A DNA stretch of 64,000 bases from Tetranychus cinnabarinus (Eukaryota; Arthropoda; Arachnida; Trombidiformes; Tetranychidae). Below are positions 61,929 through 64,000 of the stretch, in pieces. The stretch's first letter is position 1. The number at the start of each line of letters is the position of its first letter. The stretch spans positions 15,252,001 to 15,316,000 of the forward strand of contig WHVY01000001.1 in the NCBI GenBank assembly GCA_022266195.1, given 5' to 3'. Below the pieces are notes generated by a model. That model was not told the DNA's origin. It saw nothing but the letters and a program-made list of their open reading frames with translations, and made no database searches. The translations under genes were made by a program, and so were the position numbers.

Positions 61929-64000
61929 TGTGGATGTAAATAAATTCCGGGTCTAAATGGTGTAAACACAACACAACACTAAACACCAAATGAGGATTAA
62001 GTAAATGATTAAACTGGAGAATGAGTAAATTGTTGATTTGGTGGTTAAGGTTGCTGTTGGACTGAAGCGAATGTGAACGAGTCGCACCTTATCATAGCAC
62101 AAAATTGAAGGTTGAATGACTTATTACTAGAGTTGATTTTTTGTTGTTGAAAGTCACATGAAAAATTATACTCATTACAGCTATTGTCTCCTTCATCGTC
62201 ATCATCTTCACCACAATCTTCATTATTATTAGCTGTATTCATGGAGATGTAATTCACGGTGAAACAAAAAGCTGTCACTTTTTCCATGTAAATAAAAAAG
62301 ACATACAAAGGGTTCAAAGGCAATGGGACAAGATAATGTTGGTTTAAAGAAATGGATTTAGAGGATGAAAGGGTTTCATTTTCATGGTTACTCGATATTT
62401 ACCGCCTTATTGTTGAAGGAGGGTTAAAGGAGGGACAATTAGTACTTTTAAATTACTCTGAGGAGGAGATTGACTGGATTCACTGGAAATTTCATGATAA
62501 ACACTTTTAATATTTTTGTTTCTTTCACTTTCATTGTTATCTTTTTTGCCATTAGCTTTTACTTTGCCAATTACCAGAATGGTTATTAGGGACCCAAATT
62601 TTGTTCATCTTACAGTTTTTGGGTTGAAAACATTTTGAGCCCCTCTTTTGTTTTTGCTTATTCAATTCATTTTTTGGGTTATTTTTGGTTAGTCTAGTTA
62701 AAAATCTAACATTGAGGTTGATCTGGAAAAGTAGAGACAAGAGTATTGCTGGTATTCATAAGAAGTTATTATTTTTGGCAATCATTCAATTTCATTAAAA
62801 AAACATCGTCATTATCATTGGGTTGAAGAGGAAGAAGTAAAAAAAGGTTAGATTTGTTATGCATTCAATGTAAAGGCCTAATTTATTGCAGCAAGTAGTT
62901 GTAGATTGAGTAATTCAATTGCTTCCATTTAATCACCTTGTAATAACATTGCTATTCACAGATATAATCACGAATCCAACATTAATTGTTGTAATAATAT
63001 CTGAGCAAAACAAAGTAACGACAATACTCTCAATGTGTGATCTCGTTTCATAAGTAACAGGCTTTACGACTACAGAGTCTAATTTACCTTTCATAATTTG
63101 ATATTTTATTTTTTTCTACCTTTCTCTTTTACCTTTTATGATTTGAAAAAGGTTGAACATAATACAATCCATGGTAATTCTTAACCTTTCCTTGTTATTA
63201 CAATTCTTTAGGCTTTAATTGTTATTACTGTTCCACAGTTGATTTTGTTGCTGCTCAAATCATTTATCCTGATCCATCTTTTCACACTTGAATTGATTTT
63301 CTTGGAATATTAAGATGAAGATAAAAAAGTATGATAGTCTTTGGTGATTCTTTGTAAAGGTAGGCGTCAATGGATAAGAGTCATCTGTAACTCTTTTCAT
63401 TGATTGTCTTCATCAGTACAACCATTAAAATAATGCATGAAACTTGATTTTTACGTTCCAAGATGATTGTTATCTGTTATATCTTTGTAAATTGTTGCCA
63501 AGTTTCATCTTTCCAAGGTCTTGGTTAGTACAATCATCCTCATCCTTTGCTTTCTCTTATATCCTTTGATTTGACATCATTTAACATTATCATAACGCAA
63601 AAATACGCCAAGCAGTCTGGATTGGAAGAGTTTATGTTTTTTATCTTTTCTTTCATCTTTGCTTTCATCGTCATTTACCCATCCATAGCAGCAACGACCA
63701 GAGTATAGAGGATCCACATTGTTCGGAGCTTTAATCTTGACTGTCAAAATGTTGGGTACAATATACGCCAATTACAGTCAATTGTATAATGGCAATCATA
63801 TCTGAAACCAGTATTCAGCAGAAATGTATAGAACTTTTCCTTCAAGTTGTTATTCGCCAGTAATAAAAAGCAGCAACTTGTTGATGTTGGTAAACTGTTT
63901 TTGTCAATCCAATGTAAGGTTAACACTTGTAAATTAATTGAGTTACATGTTTGTTTTTATTCCCATCCAAATAAATTGCAAATAATGTTTTACTGATTTT
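61929..64000. other. Bestrophin upstream region to window end, no gene recognised
   Basis: A minus-strand ORF at 62045-62323 contains an acidic Asp/Glu run and Cys residues but no domain, and its start is doubtful. The remaining ORFs are 60-64 codons without features. A 5' UTR acceptor (TTTAG) lies about 25 bases before the bestrophin ATG. Confidence 0.45.

Noticed and set aside
62045..62323. Acidic Cys-containing ORF upstream of bestrophin
   Set aside because: Lies in the presumed 5' UTR/promoter, no recognised domain, low complexity.
1..64000. CRISPR arrays, rRNA genes, tRNA genes, bacterial operons or riboswitches
   Set aside because: None seen; the gene structure is eukaryotic and no tRNA cloverleaf with both A and B boxes was recognised by eye.

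Overview
The window is AT-rich nuclear DNA from an animal, most likely an arthropod and plausibly an acariform mite. The evidence is compact split genes with GT-AG introns, metazoan proteins (CUL1, SGK, bestrophin, NEMP, glucosylceramidase, an AKH/GnRH-type receptor), a retained POT1-like telomere protein, and a Copia element primed by half of the initiator tRNA, as in insect copia. The mite assignment is inference from the overall gene set; no species marker is visible.

Layout. 1-4.3 kb: decayed gene relics with frameshifts and stops (a Cys-rich disintegrin-like piece, a type I membrane-protein relic, a second Cys-containing relic, a C2HC-finger relic). 4.5-4.85 kb: two arrays with 18-bp units. 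5.7-7.6 kb (-): lysosomal glucosylceramidase. 9.0-13.4 kb (+): two tandem SLC46/MFS-like transporters. 13.7-15.0 kb (-): small single-pass protein with a PPPY motif. 17.8-21.5 kb (-): SGK kinase. 22.2-23.7 kb (-): POT1-like protein. 24.4-24.9 kb (-): small mitochondrial-looking protein, possibly EMRE. 27.2-30.7 kb (+): cullin-1 in 11 exons. 31.5-34.15 kb (-): NEMP nuclear-envelope protein. 35.0-36.3 kb (+): intronless ADAM-like protein without a protease domain. 37.3-49.7 kb (+): class A neuropeptide GPCR in three exons; its first intron (8.8 kb) holds a near-perfect inverted repeat with 720-bp arms. 51.7-56.2 kb (+): complete, very young Copia LTR retrotransposon. 57.9-61.9 kb (-): bestrophin. 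62-64 kb: no gene recognised.

Splice models were built by hand from GT-AG sites. For glucosylceramidase, both transporters, the PPPY protein, SGK, CUL1, NEMP, the GPCR and bestrophin, the joined exons give an uninterrupted frame whose length is divisible by three. The genes are mostly independent housekeeping or signalling genes with no operon logic. Two loose links are noted: SGK carries a PPFY motif and a nearby small membrane protein a PPPY motif (both Nedd4-type WW ligands), and the window has two disintegrin-like loci, one intact and one broken.

The strongest unexplained signal is inside the Copia element. The palindrome GAGCTC, usually as TGAGCTCA or GTGAGCTCAC, occurs about 37 times in 4.5 kb by hand count (6 in each LTR, 25 internal, in all three codon phases, spaced about 150 bp apart), against a handful in the other 59 kb. 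This suggests nucleotide-level selection for a dispersed DNA or RNA motif. The second is the 720-bp inverted repeat in the GPCR intron, which should fold into a long dsRNA hairpin if transcribed.
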